Shown in pieces: positions 1 through 8,214 of a stretch of DNA of 13,662 nt. The stretch comes from Crenothrix polyspora (GTDB lineage Bacteria; Pseudomonadota; Gammaproteobacteria; Methylococcales; Methylomonadaceae): positions 1-13,662 of the forward strand of contig CAMDOP010000058.1 of NCBI GenBank assembly GCA_945903675.1. The letters run 5' to 3'. A program made the translations under genes and the position numbers. Position 1 is the stretch's first letter. Each line of letters starts with the position of its first letter. The notes below the pieces were generated by a model that saw only the letters and a list, made by a program, of their open reading frames with translations, had not been told where the DNA came from and searched no databases.

Positions 1-287
1 GTCGATAAGGGGGTTGGAAAATTACCTCTGATAATCAAATCGCTATGAACACCAGTGTCTAGCAATTCTCGATAATGGTGCTCACCATAAATGTCTAAAC
101 CAAGATAGCCAGCATAAGCGGCTTTAAATCCTAGTTTGGCGACAGTTACCGCAGCATTGGCAGCAGGCCCTCCACCCATACCGACAAAGCCCGATGCAGA
201 TATTTTTTCATCAGCCAGAGGATGATGATCTATTGAAAAGATCAGATCATAAGAGGCGTGACCTACGCAAAGTACGTCAATAGTCAT
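1..287 (-). CDS. PfkB-family sugar kinase, N-terminal fragment (cut by window edge)
   Basis: The minus strand from the ATG at 287 reads open to the window edge, giving 95 residues. The N-terminus (MTIDVLCVGHASYDLIF) has the beta-strand, glycine and Asp14 pattern with which PfkB/ribokinase-type kinases open; that aspartate usually contacts the sugar. A glycine-rich GGGPAANAA motif at residues 38-46 and GYLGLDIYGE at 60-69 match the family's substrate-binding region. These enzymes phosphorylate a sugar or nucleoside with ATP in the cytoplasm. The ATP-binding C-terminal half lies outside the window, so substrate and exact subfamily cannot be given. The gene is co-directional with metZ but separated from it by a repeat element. 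No clear Shine-Dalgarno sequence precedes the ATG. The family call is firm; the substrate is unknown. Confidence 0.85.
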   Translation of the reverse strand, partial: MTIDVLCVGHASYDLIFSIDHHPLADEKISASGFVGMGGGPAANAAVTVAKLGFKAAYAGYLGLDIYGEHHYRELLDTGVHSDLIIRGNFPTPLS

Positions 288-317
288 CGTTTAATTAACA
301 TGTCATAACGTAGTCTT

Positions 318-514
318 GGCTACCAACTTAAAGCGGGACAGTTTCAGCCCAGACGAAAGGCTCAGGGCGAAAGATTAAGTCTAGGAGGCTAGCAACTTAA
401 GGCGTGACAGATACTAGGCTTAACCCTTCGCCTTTGGCCCTTTGTCTGCGCTTAGAAGAACCCTATCTAAAAATGAACGGTTGAGCTAAACCGTCCCGTC
501 TTAAGTTGGTAGCC
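318..514. repeat. MITE-like inverted-repeat element, copy 1 (complete)
   Basis: The ends are inverted repeats: 318-341 (GGCTACCAACTTAA...) pairs with 491-514 read in reverse complement, 21 of 24 bases matching by eye. Inside, about 351-374 pairs imperfectly with about 431-452, and 375-384 pairs with 414-423, so nearly the whole element can fold into one nested hairpin. The central loop (387-410) carries a third copy of the terminal motif in the same orientation as the left end, also 21 of 24. The right end lies 7 bp beyond the metZ stop codon. GTAGT occurs at 310-314 and again at 515-519, a possible target duplication, but the left one is offset from the element by CTT. There is no coding capacity, so movement would need a transposase elsewhere. 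It may also affect termination of metZ transcripts. Confidence 0.8.
387..410 (+). repeat. Internal copy of the element's terminal motif
   Basis: This stretch begins GGCTAGCAACTTAAGG and differs from the left terminal repeat at 318-341 at only three of 24 positions. It sits in the predicted loop of the nested palindrome. The equivalent site in copy 2 is 10182-10205. A third end-like site inside the element could be a protein-binding site or the relic of a nested insertion. Confidence 0.7.
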
Positions 515-521
515 GTAGTAT

Positions 522-1709
522 TTACGCGCCTAAACCCTTTAACAAATCATTTTTAATATCGACTATAGATTCCAGCCCTACCGATAGCCTAACCAAACCG
601 TCTTTGATGCCCGCTGTTGCTCTTGCTTCTGGTGTTAACCGACCATGGGTAGTCGTTGCTGGATGCGTGATAGTGGTTTTAACATCGCCTAAGTTTGCGG
701 TAATTGAAATCATTTGAGTAGCATCTATCACTTTCCAAGCATGTTCCTTACCTCCCGCTAATTCAAAACTAACGATGCCGCCAAAATGGCTTTGTTGACG
801 TTTGGCTAATTCATGTTGCGCATGTGAAGGCAATCCTGGGTAATGAACTTTAGCAACGCCAGGTTGTTGCTCTAACCATAGCGCTAACTCAAAGGCATTA
901 TCGCAATGCGCTTTCATTCTAACTGCCAAGGTTTCTAAGCCGGATAAAAACACCCAGGCATTAAAAGGACTCATAGTTGCGCCGCCCGTGCGTAAATAGG
1001 GGTAAATGAATTTTTCTATGATTTCATCACTGGCGATAACAGCACCGCCTACACATCGGCCTTGGCCGTCTATATATTTAGTCGCCGAATGGATGACGAT
1101 ATCGGCACCTAATTCAAAGGGTCTTTGCAATACAGGCGTGCAAAAGCAATTATCAACAATCAGTAAGCAATCATGAGCATGAGCGATATCGGCCAGCTGC
1201 GAAATGTCGGCAATTTCAGTTAAGGGATTCGACGGTGTTTCTAGAAATAAAAAACGAGTATTCGGCTTAATTGCAGCTTCCCAAGCGGCAGTATCTATTA
1301 AATCAACAAAATCAGTTTCAATACCAAACTTACTAAAATAATTTTGGAACATGATGACCGTATTGCCAAAAACACTGCGCGAACAAACGATATGATCGCC
1401 TGTTTTGAGTAAGCCCATACCCACAGCCATAATCGCCGCCATACCTGAAGCAAACGCTAAGCAGCGTTCACCCTTCTCCATCAATGCGAGTCTTTCTTGA
1501 AAAGCATTGACGGTGGGATTAGTGAAACGAGAATAAATATTACCGGGTATTTGCCCCGTAAAGCGTAATGAGGCTTCTTCGGCACTTTTAAAGACATAAC
1601 TAGACGTGGTGAAAATGGGCATGCTGTGCTCATCTTCATGAGTTCGTTTATGACCTGCTCTTATAGCTTGCGTTTCAAGAGAGTAATCGTTCCAGTTTAT
1701 GTCTGACAT
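522..1709 (-). CDS. metZ: O-succinylhomoserine sulfhydrylase (Cys/Met metabolism PLP enzyme)
   Basis: The 395-residue protein is a full-length member of the Cys/Met metabolism PLP-dependent (cystathionine gamma-synthase-like) family. The PLP lysine is K211 in HSATKYIDGQGR, D186 in LIVDN is the usual ring-nitrogen partner, and Y59/R61 in NIYSRFTNPT match the phosphate-binding YSR motif. The SGMAAI turn at 88-93 is also typical. Members of this type convert O-succinylhomoserine and sulfide to homocysteine, the direct-sulfhydrylation route to methionine. The gene lies downstream of purF, where Pseudomonas-type gammaproteobacteria carry metZ, which supports metZ over metB or metC. A 481 bp gap with a terminator-like hairpin separates it from purF, so it probably has its own promoter. 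The ATG at 1709 is preceded by only a weak ribosome-binding site. The main uncertainty is succinyl versus acetyl substrate. Confidence 0.9.
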   Translation of the reverse strand: MSDINWNDYSLETQAIRAGHKRTHEDEHSMPIFTTSSYVFKSAEEASLRFTGQIPGNIYSRFTNPTVNAFQERLALMEKGERCLAFASGMAAIMAVGMGLLKTGDHIVCSRSVFGNTVIMFQNYFSKFGIETDFVDLIDTAAWEAAIKPNTRFLFLETPSNPLTEIADISQLADIAHAHDCLLIVDNCFCTPVLQRPFELGADIVIHSATKYIDGQGRCVGGAVIASDEIIEKFIYPYLRTGGATMSPFNAWVFLSGLETLAVRMKAHCDNAFELALWLEQQPGVAKVHYPGLPSHAQHELAKRQQSHFGGIVSFELAGGKEHAWKVIDATQMISITANLGDVKTTITHPATTTHGRLTPEARATAGIKDGLVRLSVGLESIVDIKNDLLKGLGA

Positions 1710-1758
1710 GGCTTAGCTGCTTGTTAGTGAATAAGGTTGTCTGTACTTATATAAAAAT

Positions 1759-1810
1759 GGAGTGCTGAGCTTCAGCTATTGCTTTTAAAACAGCTGAAGC
1801 TTTTTACTCC
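1759..1810. terminator. Hairpin with flanking T runs, probable bidirectional terminator
   Basis: AGCTTCAGCT at 1768-1777 and AGCTGAAGCT at 1792-1801 form a perfect 10 bp stem with a 14-base loop, followed on the plus strand by TTTT. An outer pair, GGAGT at 1759-1763 with ACTCC at 1806-1810, extends it. On the minus strand the outer stem is followed by ATTTTT. The hairpin lies between purF (upstream on the minus strand) and metZ, so its likely role is to end the purF-operon transcript about 50 bases before metZ starts. Confidence 0.6.
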
Positions 1811-1892
1811 AATTTAAATGTGGTTGTGCTTTGTAGCTTAGTCGCGGTTTATCGAAAACAGATTTTACGTCACATAGTAACGTCGCTTTCAC

Positions 1893-2100
1893 TCGTTTGC
1901 CGCGCTGAGCACCGCAGGTTTTGTTGGGATTAGCCCGAAGGGGCGCGGCATGAATGCCGCGCGTCGGTAGGAGGGCAGGACGCCCTCTCTACCGCCCCCC
2001 GACAAAACCGAGGAGCGCAGGATCCAGCTGCAATCGAGCCGCCTTTTCTTTGGATACTTTCTTTTGGCGGAGCAAAAGAAAGTATCTCGCCTTCGGGTGC
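1893..2100. repeat. GC-rich hairpin-array intergenic repeat (REP/mosaic type)
   Basis: This GC-rich stretch differs sharply from its AT-rich surroundings and contains three consecutive hairpins. The first pairs 1943-1951 (GCGCGGCAT) with 1954-1962. The second pairs about 1965-1976 with 1982-1993, with one bulge. The third is a perfect 14 bp stem, GATACTTTCTTTTG at 2053-2066 with its complement at 2073-2086, around a GCGGAG loop. The GCGGCATGAATGCCGC core and the CTTTCTTTTG/CAAAAGAAAG hairpin resemble intergenic repeats I recall from other proteobacterial genomes. A 91-codon open frame across it (1954-2229) is a by-product of the repeat and runs antisense into purF. No transposase is present. 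Confidence 0.65.
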
Positions 2101-2190
2101 GATTACCCGATTAAATCTATAGTCGCGATAGCGACCTCATTATTTGTTTTTAAACCAATGAATGGCTGCGTAATATCAGATATTAAGAAA

Positions 2191-3699
2191 CTAATCGTTA
2201 TTTTGCATTTCGATGATAAAACTTTCTGAATTTCTTTCTGTTTGAGCACTGTCGTTTCTTAAGGCTTCAGTACGCTCTAAGTAAGCATCGTCAATATCAC
2301 CGGTTATGTACTCTTTACTGAAACAAGAGGTATCAAAATGTTCAATGGTTTGATTACCTTTACGTACAGCATCAATGAGGTCATTTAAATCTTGATAAAT
2401 CACTTTATCAGCACCAATGGCCACACAAACTTCTTCTTCAGTGCGATTATGTGCAATTAACTCATGAGCGGCAGGCATGTCTATACCATACACATTAGGA
2501 TATCTGACGGGTGGCGCAGCAGAAGCAAAGTAGACTTTCTTAGCACCGGCATCACGCGCCATTTGAATAATCTGTTCAGAAGTTGTGCCTCTAACAATAG
2601 AATCATCGACTAATAAAACATTTTTACCATCAAACTCAAGAGCAATTGCATTTAATTTTTGCTTGACTGATTTTTCGCGCATTTTTTGACCGGGCATGAT
2701 AAAGGTTCTACCGATGTAACGGTTTTTAATGAAGCCTTCACGATACTTAACACCTAATATATTTGCCATCTGCAAAGCAGCCGTTCTGCTGGTATCAGGT
2801 ATTGGAATAACCACATCAATATCATGATCCAGCCACTCTCGCTGTACTTTTTTAGCTAATTTTTCGCCCATACGTAAACGCGCTTTGTAGACTGATATAC
2901 GATCAATAATTGAATCAGGTCTAGCAAAATAAACATATTCAAAAATACAGGGGCAATGATCTGTACTTTCAGCGCATTGTTGAGTATGTAATATTCCGGA
3001 TTCTTCTATAAAGACGGCTTCGCCTGGCGCTATATCTCTAATTAACTCAAAACCTAATACATCCAAGGCAACACTTTCAGAGGCGATCATAAATTCTGAT
3101 CCTTGTTCTGATTTTCTCTCACCGAATACGATAGGCCTGATACCATGAGGATCACGAAAGCCCAAAATACCTACGCCGGCAATCATAATGACAACAGCGT
3201 ACGCGCCTCGACAACGGCGATGCACACCAGAAACCGCTTGAAATATATCGTCTACACTTAAATCGAGCTTGCCTAAGCTCTGCAATTCATGAGCAAAGAC
3301 ATTTAATAAAACTTCTGAATCTGAGTCGGTATTAATATGGCGTTGATCTTCTAAAAACAACGCTTGTTTTAACTCTTCGGTATTCGTTAAATTACCGTTA
3401 TGCGCTAAAGTCAGTCCAAAAGGCGAGTTAACATAAAACGGCTGAGCCTCAGCAGAACTGGTGCAGCCGGCAGTTGGATAGCGAACATGGGCTATACCCA
3501 TATTGCCTTTTAATTTAAACATTTGGTCATCGGTAAAAACATCGCGAGTCAAACCATTGTCTTTACGTAGATGTAATCGTCCACGTTCACAAGTGACAAT
3601 GCCGGCGGCATCTTGGCCTCGGTGTTGCAAGACTGTTAGAGCATCGTAGAGCTCTTGATTAACAGCTTGATGAGAAACGATAGCAGCAATACCGCACAT
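2191..3699 (-). CDS. purF: Amidophosphoribosyltransferase (glutamine PRPP amidotransferase)
   Basis: The 502-residue protein starts MCGIAAIV; Cys2 becomes the N-terminal nucleophile of the class II glutaminase domain after Met removal. Other glutaminase signatures are LQHRGQDAAG (24-33) and AHNGNLTN (99-106). The C-terminal phosphoribosyltransferase domain has the PRPP loop VLLVDDSIVRGTTS (361-374), and IPIPDTSRTAA (298-308) is another conserved stretch. The enzyme catalyses the first committed step of purine synthesis: PRPP plus glutamine gives 5-phosphoribosylamine. Length is usual for the gammaproteobacterial enzyme, which works without a propeptide. Upstream, AGGT precedes the ATG at fair spacing. 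It follows cvpA at 125 bp, a classic pairing. A purine-repressor operator was looked for in that gap and not recognised. Confidence 0.97.
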   Translation of the reverse strand: MCGIAAIVSHQAVNQELYDALTVLQHRGQDAAGIVTCERGRLHLRKDNGLTRDVFTDDQMFKLKGNMGIAHVRYPTAGCTSSAEAQPFYVNSPFGLTLAHNGNLTNTEELKQALFLEDQRHINTDSDSEVLLNVFAHELQSLGKLDLSVDDIFQAVSGVHRRCRGAYAVVIMIAGVGILGFRDPHGIRPIVFGERKSEQGSEFMIASESVALDVLGFELIRDIAPGEAVFIEESGILHTQQCAESTDHCPCIFEYVYFARPDSIIDRISVYKARLRMGEKLAKKVQREWLDHDIDVVIPIPDTSRTAALQMANILGVKYREGFIKNRYIGRTFIMPGQKMREKSVKQKLNAIALEFDGKNVLLVDDSIVRGTTSEQIIQMARDAGAKKVYFASAAPPVRYPNVYGIDMPAAHELIAHNRTEEEVCVAIGADKVIYQDLNDLIDAVRKGNQTIEHFDTSCFSKEYITGDIDDAYLERTEALRNDSAQTERNSESFIIEMQNND

Positions 3700-3824
3700 T
3701 ATTTATTACCTGTTGTGTATGATAGGGATAGGGATTTATGTTGGTGCCGATACTCTGCACCCTTAGGTTGTTAGCCCGTATTGTAAAAAAATAAACGTTG
3801 AGTAGATATCAGGTATCTTGTAAA

Positions 3825-4346
3825 TCATGCACCATATTTAGGATAATGAACATTATGGGTGAGTTCGGATGGGATATTATCTCGCAACCAAATTGCGGAT
3901 AATTGAAAAGTAGGTAACATTGTGGATTGCGTCCACCAAAGTTCTTTAGGTAAATTTGTGAGCCCTGCCAACAAAATGGCTATTACAACAACCATCATGC
4001 CGTTTATTAATCCCACCATCATGCCAGACAGACGATCAATAAACGTTAATTGAGGTTTTTTTATGACGCCCCCTAATAATAGCCTGATGATAATGCCGAC
4101 TATTAAGGTCATGAATAGTAAAGAAACAAAAGCTGCCGCTGTCTTCGCTATGGGCAGCTTTAATAGAGCATCAAAATAAACCGAAAATTCATGGCAAAAG
4201 GCAAAGCCAATTGCAATAGCTAATAACCAGAACACCAAAGAAAATACTTCTGTTCTAAAGCCTCGTAAAAAGCCTCTTATAAATGAAATTGCCATTAAGC
4301 TAATAATGACAAAATCTATCCATAACAAACTATTTATGTTGATCAC
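3825..4346 (-). CDS. cvpA: CvpA family inner-membrane protein
   Basis: This 173-residue protein has four hydrophobic segments, at about residues 6-26, 33-52, 67-93 and 108-130, as expected for the CvpA family. The start is GTG at 4346; the next in-frame ATG is codon 18, which would remove most of the first membrane helix, so the GTG start is preferred. The segments are linked by basic loops (FIRGFLRGFRTE, GVIKKPQ). CvpA was named for its requirement in colicin V production; its general role in the inner membrane remains poorly defined. It lies between dedD and purF as in other gammaproteobacteria, 47 bp after the dedD stop. The ribosome-binding site is weak. Confidence 0.92.
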   Translation of the reverse strand: MININSLLWIDFVIISLMAISFIRGFLRGFRTEVFSLVFWLLAIAIGFAFCHEFSVYFDALLKLPIAKTAAAFVSLLFMTLIVGIIIRLLLGGVIKKPQLTFIDRLSGMMVGLINGMMVVVIAILLAGLTNLPKELWWTQSTMLPTFQLSAIWLRDNIPSELTHNVHYPKYGA

Positions 4347-4393
4347 TTTAACTTTATTTTATTTAGATAATGCAGCAATAGTTCGATGTACTT

Positions 4394-5137
4394 TTATTCA
4401 GACATTAAAAGAGACTGTATTTTTTGAGCATCTAATTTTGCTTTCATGTCCGATGCGCGCTTCTTATCAAGAGTAGGCCCGACCTTTATACGATATAAAG
4501 TGATGTTTCCTGCCCCATTAATCGGCTCTAATAATGCTGGCAATCCTTGTTTATGTAGGGTGTCTATCAACGACTCTGCATTTTCTTTTTTACCAAAAGT
4601 GCCGGCCTGAAGATACCAACGCTTTAATTCTGAGCTAGCTTTAGCAGGCTTTTTAGCACTTTCAACAGCTAATGTTGGTACTGGTGTTGGTGCAGGAGCA
4701 ATTTGTTTGGGTATTAAAATTTCAGCTTTCTTTATGGTTTTGATGGGTTTGATGGGTTTGTTTATAGTGTTATTTAACGTAGAACCCGGGTTATCTTGTC
4801 TGGCTTTACTCGGTGCGTCTTCTGGTTCCATTGCAGGACCATCTTCTACAGGCTCATCAAAAGCCTGTGCATTACTAGCGGTAAGTTCTGACTCTTCATC
4901 AGTATTAACAGCCGTTTCAGCATCGGTGCCTTGCTTATTTAAAACTTGCTCGGCATTACTTGGTAATTTATTAGACGATTCTACACCTGTGTCAATCGGT
5001 GTTTTGGGTATGGTTAATTCACTGACCGTCTGACCGCTATTATCGACAGGGTCATCAAATATCATCGGAATAAAGATAGCAGCAAGCGAGGTCACCACGA
5101 CGGCACCAATTAAACGTTGTTTTAATTCTTGATTCAT
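4394..5137 (-). CDS. dedD: SPOR-domain protein, DedD-like
   Basis: The 247-residue protein has one N-terminal membrane anchor (about 9-27, following MNQELKQR). A long low-complexity periplasmic linker follows (28-170), acidic at first, then rich in Pro, Lys and Ile with short repeats (KPIKPIKTIKK). A C-terminal SPOR domain occupies about 172-245 (RWYLQAGTFGKKENAESL, later YRIKVGP). SPOR domains bind denuded septal peptidoglycan, and DedD in E. coli is a non-essential septal-ring protein, so a role in division is expected. Its start overlaps the folC stop as ATGA at 5134-5137, indicating translational coupling. The linker is poorly conserved in the family, so identity rests on the anchor-linker-SPOR plan and on the folC-dedD-cvpA order. 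Confidence 0.9.
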   Translation of the reverse strand: MNQELKQRLIGAVVVTSLAAIFIPMIFDDPVDNSGQTVSELTIPKTPIDTGVESSNKLPSNAEQVLNKQGTDAETAVNTDEESELTASNAQAFDEPVEDGPAMEPEDAPSKARQDNPGSTLNNTINKPIKPIKTIKKAEILIPKQIAPAPTPVPTLAVESAKKPAKASSELKRWYLQAGTFGKKENAESLIDTLHKQGLPALLEPINGAGNITLYRIKVGPTLDKKRASDMKAKLDAQKIQSLLMSE

Positions 5138-6417
5138 TTTTTCAACTCACTTTTTTCAAATTCATTTAAACAATCAGATATTAAAAAGAAAGATCCAAAA
5201 ACTAGCAGCAAATCATCTTGTTGCGCATTTTTTTTTGCCGCACTAAATGCCTGGGCAAAGCCAGTATAGCCGAAAGAGACATGCTTAACCGAGCTACGTG
5301 AAAAAAAGTCACGCATCAAGATTTCTGTTGCCGCTCTTGGGTTTTTTAATGGTGCAAAGAACCAGTCGTGTACCACAGGATTCATAATTTCCAGCACAGT
5401 CGCTATATCCTTATCCTTCATCATTGAAAAAACAGCATGAATTCTTTTACCAGGAAAAGTCATCAGCAAATAATCAAGTAATGTTTTAACGGCTTCAGGA
5501 TTATGACCTACGTCTAATAACACAGGGATTTTATCATTAATTAATTGAAATCGACCGAGTAATTGACTGTTTTGCAATCCGACTCGAATTGATTCATGAC
5601 TAACTGGTAGTTTTTTTGCCAATAATTGCACGGCTAATATAGCAGAGGATGCATTCCGATATTGATGCTCGCCTTTTAAACCGGGCTCAGGAAGATCACT
5701 AATATGTGTGTTTTCAGAATACCAATCCCAAGTAGCTGCTTGTTTTTGATAATGAAAATCTTTGTTTATGCAAAATAAATGAGCTTTTTTATCAGTCGCA
5801 CATTGCACTAAAGATAAGGGAGGTTCACAGTCGCCAATAATGGCAGGTGTATTGGCTCGAAAAATACCTGCTTTTTCCTGACCTATACTACTGCGTGTAG
5901 TACCTAACCAATCCACATGATCAATACCAATACTGCTGATCAAGGCGATATCGGGATCAATGATATTGACAGCATCCAGACGACCACCTAAACCGACCTC
6001 AAGTAATTGTATATCTAATTCTGAGCGTCGAAATATATCCAGCGCGGCCAAGGTACCAAACTCAAAATAGCTTAAAGAGGTCTCGCCTCGGACCGACTCT
6101 ATTCTCGTAAAAGCGTCACAAATCAATTGATCGGAAACAGGTTTGCCGTCTATTTTTATTCTTTCGTTATATTTAAGTATATGTGGAGAAGAATAAGAGC
6201 CTACCCGATAGCCTTGCGCCCTATATATATTCTCAAGATAAGCAATACAAGAGCCTTTGCCATTGGTGCCGGCAACCGTAATAGTCAGTGGTTTGATGCC
6301 ATCGGGGTTAAGTGCCTGACATACACGGGCAACTCGAACCAACCCCAAGTCTATCGCTAAAGGATGTAGACTTTCCTGCCAATCCAGCCAACCCTTTAAC
6401 GAATCAAAGTTCATCAT
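5134..6417 (-). CDS. folC: Bifunctional folylpolyglutamate synthase / dihydrofolate synthase
   Basis: This 427-residue Mur-ligase-family enzyme has the P-loop VAGTNGKGS (48-56), the SSPHI strand (76-80), GLGGRLDAVNIID (142-154) with the Mg-binding region, and EKAGIFR (181-187), whose K182 matches the carbamylated lysine of the family. The C-terminal LDVGHNPEA (301-309) completes the set. It adds glutamate to dihydropteroate and to reduced folates using ATP in the cytoplasm. The frame starts with two ATG codons (6417 and 6414); no strong Shine-Dalgarno sequence decides between them. It begins 15 bp after the accD stop, the accD-folC adjacency common in proteobacteria, and overlaps dedD by four bases. 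Confidence 0.95.
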   Translation of the reverse strand: MMNFDSLKGWLDWQESLHPLAIDLGLVRVARVCQALNPDGIKPLTITVAGTNGKGSCIAYLENIYRAQGYRVGSYSSPHILKYNERIKIDGKPVSDQLICDAFTRIESVRGETSLSYFEFGTLAALDIFRRSELDIQLLEVGLGGRLDAVNIIDPDIALISSIGIDHVDWLGTTRSSIGQEKAGIFRANTPAIIGDCEPPLSLVQCATDKKAHLFCINKDFHYQKQAATWDWYSENTHISDLPEPGLKGEHQYRNASSAILAVQLLAKKLPVSHESIRVGLQNSQLLGRFQLINDKIPVLLDVGHNPEAVKTLLDYLLMTFPGKRIHAVFSMMKDKDIATVLEIMNPVVHDWFFAPLKNPRAATEILMRDFFSRSSVKHVSFGYTGFAQAFSAAKKNAQQDDLLLVFGSFFLISDCLNEFEKSELKK

Positions 6418-6432
6418 AAAACGATTACTGAA

Positions 6433-7380
6433 TTAATCCTGGTCAATGAGGTCTTCGACTATTGTCTCAACATCAACATTAGTATCTTCAGCAATTAAAA
6501 CAGGGGGCATCGATACCGGTGTTAATCTGCTAGCCATGAGTAAGCCCAAAATACTGGCTATTTCATCGCGCATTTCACGTCTGTCGATAATCATATCAAT
6601 TGCGCCATGCTCTTGCAGAAACTCACTACGCTGAAAGCCTTCAGGTAATTTTTCACGTACGGTCTGTTCAATGACTCTAGGGCCTGCAAAACCAATTAAA
6701 GCATTAGGTTCGGCGACATTAATATCACCTAGCATTGCTAAACTTGCAGAAACACCACCCATAGTTGGGTCTGTCATAAATGAAATATAAGGAATTCCCG
6801 CTTGAGATAATCGGGTTAATGCAGCACTCGTTTTCGACATTTGAAACAAGGAAAATAAGGATTCTTGCATTCTGGCACCGCCACTCGCGGTAAACACAAT
6901 AAAAGGCACACCTAATTCAACACTCTTATTTACGCCGCGAACAAATTTCTCACCGACCACAGACCCCATAGATCCGCCCATGAATTTAAAATCAAAAGCC
7001 GCAACGACAATATCACAACCTTTAAGACTACCTTTCATGACAACTAAGGCATCATGCTCTTTAGTTTGCTTTTGTGCCAGAGTGATACGTTCTTTATATT
7101 TTTTAGTATCTTTAAATTTTAAAGGATCAACCGGTTTAATATTTTTTCCGATTTCTTCACGTCCCTCTTCATCCAGAAACATATTTAAGCGTGTTCTGGC
7201 TGAAATACGTAAGTGATGTTCGCATTTTGGACAAACACTGAAATTTCTTTCCAACTCGGTATTATAAAGAATGGCATTACAACTAGGACATTTAGTCCAT
7301 AAGCCTTCTGGTACCGTACCTTTTTTATTAGACCCTTCTGTTCTAATTGTTTTTGGAAGTAATATTTCAAACCAACTCAT
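6433..7380 (-). CDS. accD: Acetyl-CoA carboxylase carboxyltransferase, beta subunit
   Basis: The 315-residue protein begins with the family's zinc ribbon: C31 and C34 (CPSC) and C50 and C53 (CPKC). The carboxyltransferase core follows, with FMGGSMGSVVGEKF (133-146), TASGGARMQE (164-173) and DPTMGGVSAS (204-213). With the alpha subunit AccA, encoded elsewhere, it moves the carboxyl group from biotin on AccB to acetyl-CoA to make malonyl-CoA, the first committed step of fatty acid synthesis. The ribosome-binding site is good: GGAG seven bases before the ATG. It starts 18 bp after the trpA stop and leads directly into folC. Length and motifs are ordinary. Confidence 0.97.
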   Translation of the reverse strand: MSWFEILLPKTIRTEGSNKKGTVPEGLWTKCPSCNAILYNTELERNFSVCPKCEHHLRISARTRLNMFLDEEGREEIGKNIKPVDPLKFKDTKKYKERITLAQKQTKEHDALVVMKGSLKGCDIVVAAFDFKFMGGSMGSVVGEKFVRGVNKSVELGVPFIVFTASGGARMQESLFSLFQMSKTSAALTRLSQAGIPYISFMTDPTMGGVSASLAMLGDINVAEPNALIGFAGPRVIEQTVREKLPEGFQRSEFLQEHGAIDMIIDRREMRDEIASILGLLMASRLTPVSMPPVLIAEDTNVDVETIVEDLIDQD

Positions 7381-7398
7381 TATAGGCTCCGAGATGTT

Positions 7399-8214
7399 TT
7401 ATGATGCTGATTGATTATCTAATGCTAGACGCATCGCTGTTAATAACATAACAATTTCATTTTTAGCGAGTTCTGGCTCATCTAAATGGGCTTCGATTTT
7501 ACTAATCAGAGCACTGCCGACGACTACACCATCGCCAATATTACCAACATTTTTTGCCGTTTCCGCATCTTTTACACCAAAACCTATCGCTACCGGCAAT
7601 CGAGTATTCTGCTTAATTTGTTGCAACTTATTTTCAACGTCAGCTATATTTAAATGGCCAGCACCGGTAACACCTTTAAGTGATACATAATAAAGATAGC
7701 CACTGCCCACTTCGTCCATTTTTTTAATGCGCTCATCACTGCTATTAGGCGCTAATAGAAAAATAGGATCGATACCTCGCTCCTTTAATAAGTCAGAGCA
7801 CTCTTTAGCTTCTTCAGGCGGCAAATCAACGGTTAATACGCCGTCGATATCGGCGCGTTGAGCCGCATTCGCAAAACCTTCATAGCTCATGGCTTCAATG
7901 GGATTTAAATAACCCATCAACACAACCGGCGTTTGTTGATTTGTTTTTCTAAACTCGCCAGCAATATCCAAGGTACGTCTTAAGCTCATTTTATGAGCCA
8001 AAGCACGCTCACTGGCGCGCTGAATTACGGGACCATCGGCTACAGGATCAGAAAAAGGTACACCTAATTCAATAACATCAACGCCCGCCTCAACCATGGC
8101 ATGCATCATAGCTACGGTAAAGTTAGGATGCGGATCACCTGCGGTAATAAAAGGGATTAATGCCTTGCGACCCGTTTTAGCAAGTGCTTCAAAAGTAGCG
8201 GCTAATCGACTCAT
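7399..8214 (-). CDS. trpA: Tryptophan synthase alpha subunit
   Basis: This 271-residue TIM-barrel enzyme cleaves indole-3-glycerol phosphate to indole and glyceraldehyde 3-phosphate; indole is then channelled to the beta subunit. The motifs LIPFITAGDP (19-28) and VIELGVPFSDPVADGP (47-62) are intact. Its catalytic acids fall at E49 and D60, the same numbering as in the E. coli and Salmonella enzyme. The phosphate-binding GFGVKDAE region and VVGSAL follow near the C-terminus. The start codon overlaps the trpB stop as ATGA at 8211-8214, consistent with coupled translation of the two subunits. Confidence 0.97.
   Translation of the reverse strand: MSRLAATFEALAKTGRKALIPFITAGDPHPNFTVAMMHAMVEAGVDVIELGVPFSDPVADGPVIQRASERALAHKMSLRRTLDIAGEFRKTNQQTPVVLMGYLNPIEAMSYEGFANAAQRADIDGVLTVDLPPEEAKECSDLLKERGIDPIFLLAPNSSDERIKKMDEVGSGYLYYVSLKGVTGAGHLNIADVENKLQQIKQNTRLPVAIGFGVKDAETAKNVGNIGDGVVVGSALISKIEAHLDEPELAKNEIVMLLTAMRLALDNQSAS

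Larger units (their letters stand above)
1710..2190. other. purF-metZ intergenic region (481 bp, no gene)
   Basis: No credible coding sequence was found on either strand. From right to left the region holds a short GTCGC/GCGAC stem at 2122-2135, the GC-rich hairpin array at 1893-2100, an AT-rich patch, the terminator-like hairpin at 1759-1810, and an AT-rich stretch (1730-1758) that may carry the metZ promoter. I cannot assign that promoter's -10 and -35 boxes with confidence. Confidence 0.7.

Noticed and set aside
318..514. CRISPR array or tRNA gene in the repeat-rich gaps
   Set aside because: Repeats occur as nested inverted arms, not as evenly spaced direct repeats with spacers, and no cloverleaf or CCA-type end was seen.
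1954..2229. Open frame of 91 codons on the plus strand
   Set aside because: It lies in the GC-rich hairpin repeat and runs antisense into the purF end; the composition is arginine/proline-rich and no domain is recognisable.
4707..5033. Open frame of 108 codons opposite dedD
   Set aside because: It is antisense to the low-complexity linker of dedD, whose Ser/Ala-rich mirror translation keeps the frame open by chance.
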